Shown in pieces: positions 33,430 through 34,247 of a stretch of DNA of 34,247 bases (positions within the stretch are counted from its first letter, which is position 1; each line of letters starts with the position of its first letter). Below the pieces are notes generated by a model, which was not told where the DNA came from, searched no databases, and saw only the letters and a program-made list of their open reading frames with translations. Location of the stretch: contig CAZBGU010000007.1 in the NCBI GenBank assembly GCA_964491805.1, positions 1-34,247 of the forward strand. The letters run 5' to 3'. The DNA comes from UBA11704 sp964491805. Its GTDB lineage: Bacteria > Patescibacteriota > Minisyncoccia > Phycocordibacterales > UBA5272. The position numbers were made by a program, and so were the translations under genes.

Positions 33430-33591
33430 CCCCAGCTAACACATTTCATCGCACGCGAAGCGTTCTTACACTTCGTGTTAGCTTGGGGTACAGCATCACA
33501 ACTGCTTGTGATGCGTAAGGACGAGAATACGGGGTCGAGAATCTGCTTCGAACGAAGTGAGGCAGATTTGTGACCGAGTCCTTGTACCCCA
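33430..33591. repeat. Structured repeat element, copy 3, forming the right end of the mobile element
   Basis: Same plan as copies 1 and 2: leading hairpin AGCTAACAC/GTGTTAGCT (33434-33442, 33475-33483), GTACAG (33488-33493), side hairpin GCATCACAA/TTGTGATGC (33493-33501, 33506-33514), AAGGAC/GTCCTT (33517-33522, 33578-33583), bulge GAATACG (33525-33531), GGTC/GACC (33533-33536, 33572-33575), AATCTGC/GCAGATT (33540-33546, 33562-33568). The closing helix is TGGGGTAC with GTACCCCA (33484-33491, 33584-33591), nearly the acceptor stem of tRNA-Gln. CCCC at 33430-33433 can also pair with the GGGG, so two folds compete. The interval 33296-33429 before it shows no gene. Confidence 0.62.
33575..33591 (+). 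repeat. attR core (17-bp direct repeat)
   Basis: An exact copy of the 3' end of tRNA-Gln at 26859-26875. Sequence to its right should be the original chromosomal sequence downstream of the tRNA. It coincides with the 3' half of structured repeat copy 3. Confidence 0.8.
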
Positions 33592-33665
33592 TCTAAATAA
33601 TAGGCATCTACAGTCTTACCTTGACTTTCATTTTCATCTCGGGGTATTAAGGAGCTGTTTAAAGT

Positions 33666-33797
33666 TTATACTAAAAATTCATTTGAATACCATGCGTACT
33701 GTCCAATAAGCACCCCCGTCCATCCAGAAAACAAAATAGCATAACCGTACATCATCAGGCTATCTCCCGGAAAACTTAAATGACCCCCTCGCAGCAA
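33666..33797 (-). CDS. Small membrane ORF, possible gene remnant
   Basis: After a good Shine-Dalgarno-like AAGGAGG (33817-33811, minus strand), the frame can start at TTG 33797 (43 aa) or ATG 33755 (29 aa) and ends at TAA 33668-33666. It encodes HLSFPGDSLMMYGYAILFSG, a short turn and a Trp/Tyr-rich end. One hydrophobic helix is likely. The frame is continuous with that of the exported peptide upstream, separated from it by a stop codon. It may be the end of a decayed membrane-protein gene. Confidence 0.35.
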   Translation of the reverse strand: MLRGGHLSFPGDSLMMYGYAILFSGWTGVLIGQYAWYSNEFLV

Positions 33798-33827
33798 GCT
33801 GACGAGATACCTCCTTCTTCGTTTAGA

Positions 33828-33968
33828 TTATGAAGCCAAAGAGGGTTGTGGAGCAGTCCCAGTATTTTGTCCAACGTTTTCAGCGGCGAAGACAGGCCCA
33901 GAAACAAGCACAGCAGAGACGATTCCTGCAACCCCAAGTGATATAATAGTTTTAGTAGTTTTGTTCAT
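33828..33968 (-). CDS. Short exported peptide precursor, 46 aa
   Basis: The frame starts at ATG 33968 with MNKTTKTIISLGVAGIVSAV, then LVSGPVFAA. This is a textbook signal peptide (basic N-terminus, hydrophobic core, VFA-A cleavage site). The mature part would be only about 18 residues (AENVGQNTGTAPQPSLAS). No Shine-Dalgarno sequence, as in most genes here. Either it is a secreted peptide or the signal peptide of a gene truncated by the stop at 33828-33830. It is the first gene right of the mobile element. The interval 33592-33665 holds nothing recognisable. Confidence 0.5.
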   Translation of the reverse strand: MNKTTKTIISLGVAGIVSAVLVSGPVFAAENVGQNTGTAPQPSLAS

Positions 33969-34139
33969 AAATATAATGATAATAAATTAAAAGTTAGGAG
34001 GAATTCATTTGGATAATACCCTCTTGTATAGTTATTACGTTTGATCTCAAAAAATATGGCACCAAGAACAACTATTCAAGTAAACCTTTTTACTTTAACA
34101 TTTTTTACTAACAGTAACTCACATATATAACCTAAAACT

Positions 34140-34247
34140 ATGCGCATACACGAACTCGGACATATTGTTTTTTATGTTTCCAACCTGAAGATGTCAGCTG
34201 ATTTTTATAAAAACATCCTTGGTTTTAAAGAAATTAGTCGCAACCAA
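34140..34247 (+). CDS. VOC (glyoxalase/dioxygenase) superfamily protein, 3' end outside window
   Basis: Only 36 codons are in the window. MRIHELGHIVFYVSNLKMSA followed by DFYKNILGFKEISRNQ matches the first beta-alpha-beta module of vicinal-oxygen-chelate proteins: the His of GHIVFYV is the first metal ligand, and DFYKNILGFK is the family helix and turn. The family includes glyoxalase I, fosfomycin-resistance proteins and extradiol dioxygenases; which one cannot be told. No Shine-Dalgarno sequence is present. The 171 bp before it (33969-34139) hold no convincing gene. Confidence 0.8.
   Translation, partial: MRIHELGHIVFYVSNLKMSADFYKNILGFKEISRNQ

Noticed and set aside
34000..34053. AGGAGG followed by a TTG-started 11-codon frame on the plus strand
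   Set aside because: Too short to support, with no promoter or terminator around it; could be chance in AT-rich DNA.
34055..34129. ATG-started frame of 24 codons (MAPRTTIQVN...) before the VOC gene
   Set aside because: No ribosome binding site or promoter and low-complexity C-terminal part; not supported.

Overview
The window looks like the chromosome of an AT-rich, compact bacterium of the Candidate Phyla Radiation (Patescibacteria, probably Parcubacteria-like). This is an inference from gene content and style: no Shine-Dalgarno sequence before most genes, several starts sitting just downstream of an extended -10 promoter (leaderless or nearly so), genes overlapping by about 40 bp, many Ser/Thr-rich exported proteins with cohesin, dockerin and Ig-like folds, and a small carbohydrate metabolism. 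No rRNA or other phylogenetic marker is present.

Layout, left to right. (1) 1-322: two tandem copies of a structured repeat of about 110-150 nt. (2) 388-2492: an unknown protein, then a frameshifted membrane-anchored FMN-binding protein overlapping an ApbE flavin transferase, a minimal protein-flavinylation cassette. (3) 2746-8014: a four-gene glycan operon (GT4/5 glycogen-synthase-like transferase, GH57, GH15 glucoamylase, ROK sugar kinase) that could build an alpha-glucan and return it to glucose 6-phosphate. (4) 8156-8454: a GC-rich cassette with its own strong promoter, ribosome binding site and terminator, encoding a 54-residue two-helix membrane protein. (5) 8529-10196 (minus): a GlcD/Dld-type FAD-linked oxidase. 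(6) 10323-26596 (minus): about 16 kb of cell-surface genes: two cohesin-like membrane proteins, a dockerin protein, a DUF916-like anchored protein, four paralogous secreted proteins, a 1102-residue repeat protein with the same C-terminal domain, a class A beta-lactamase-fold hydrolase and an 833-residue Ser/Thr-rich membrane protein. Several paralogues have their own extended -10 promoter.

(7) 26859-33591: an integrated mobile element in the 3' end of tRNA-Gln(CUG), bounded by a 17-bp direct repeat. It carries a large serine recombinase, a gene II/X-like rolling-circle replication protein with a hairpin-rich candidate origin, a non-coding block bounded by inverted repeats, an EcoRI-family adenine methylase followed directly by a DUF262-HNH nuclease (candidate restriction-modification pair), a membrane-tethered orphan FtsK-gamma domain, and a leader RNA that can fold in alternative ways. 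Its distal end is a third copy of the structured repeat found at the left edge, whose closing helix reproduces the tRNA acceptor stem. (8) 33592-34247: chromosome again, with a 46-residue exported peptide, a small membrane ORF or remnant, and the start of a VOC-family gene.

The least familiar content is the three-copy tRNA-end-associated structured element and its relation to the serine-recombinase element, and the methylase/DUF262-HNH pair. All assignments are by eye from motifs; no database search was run.
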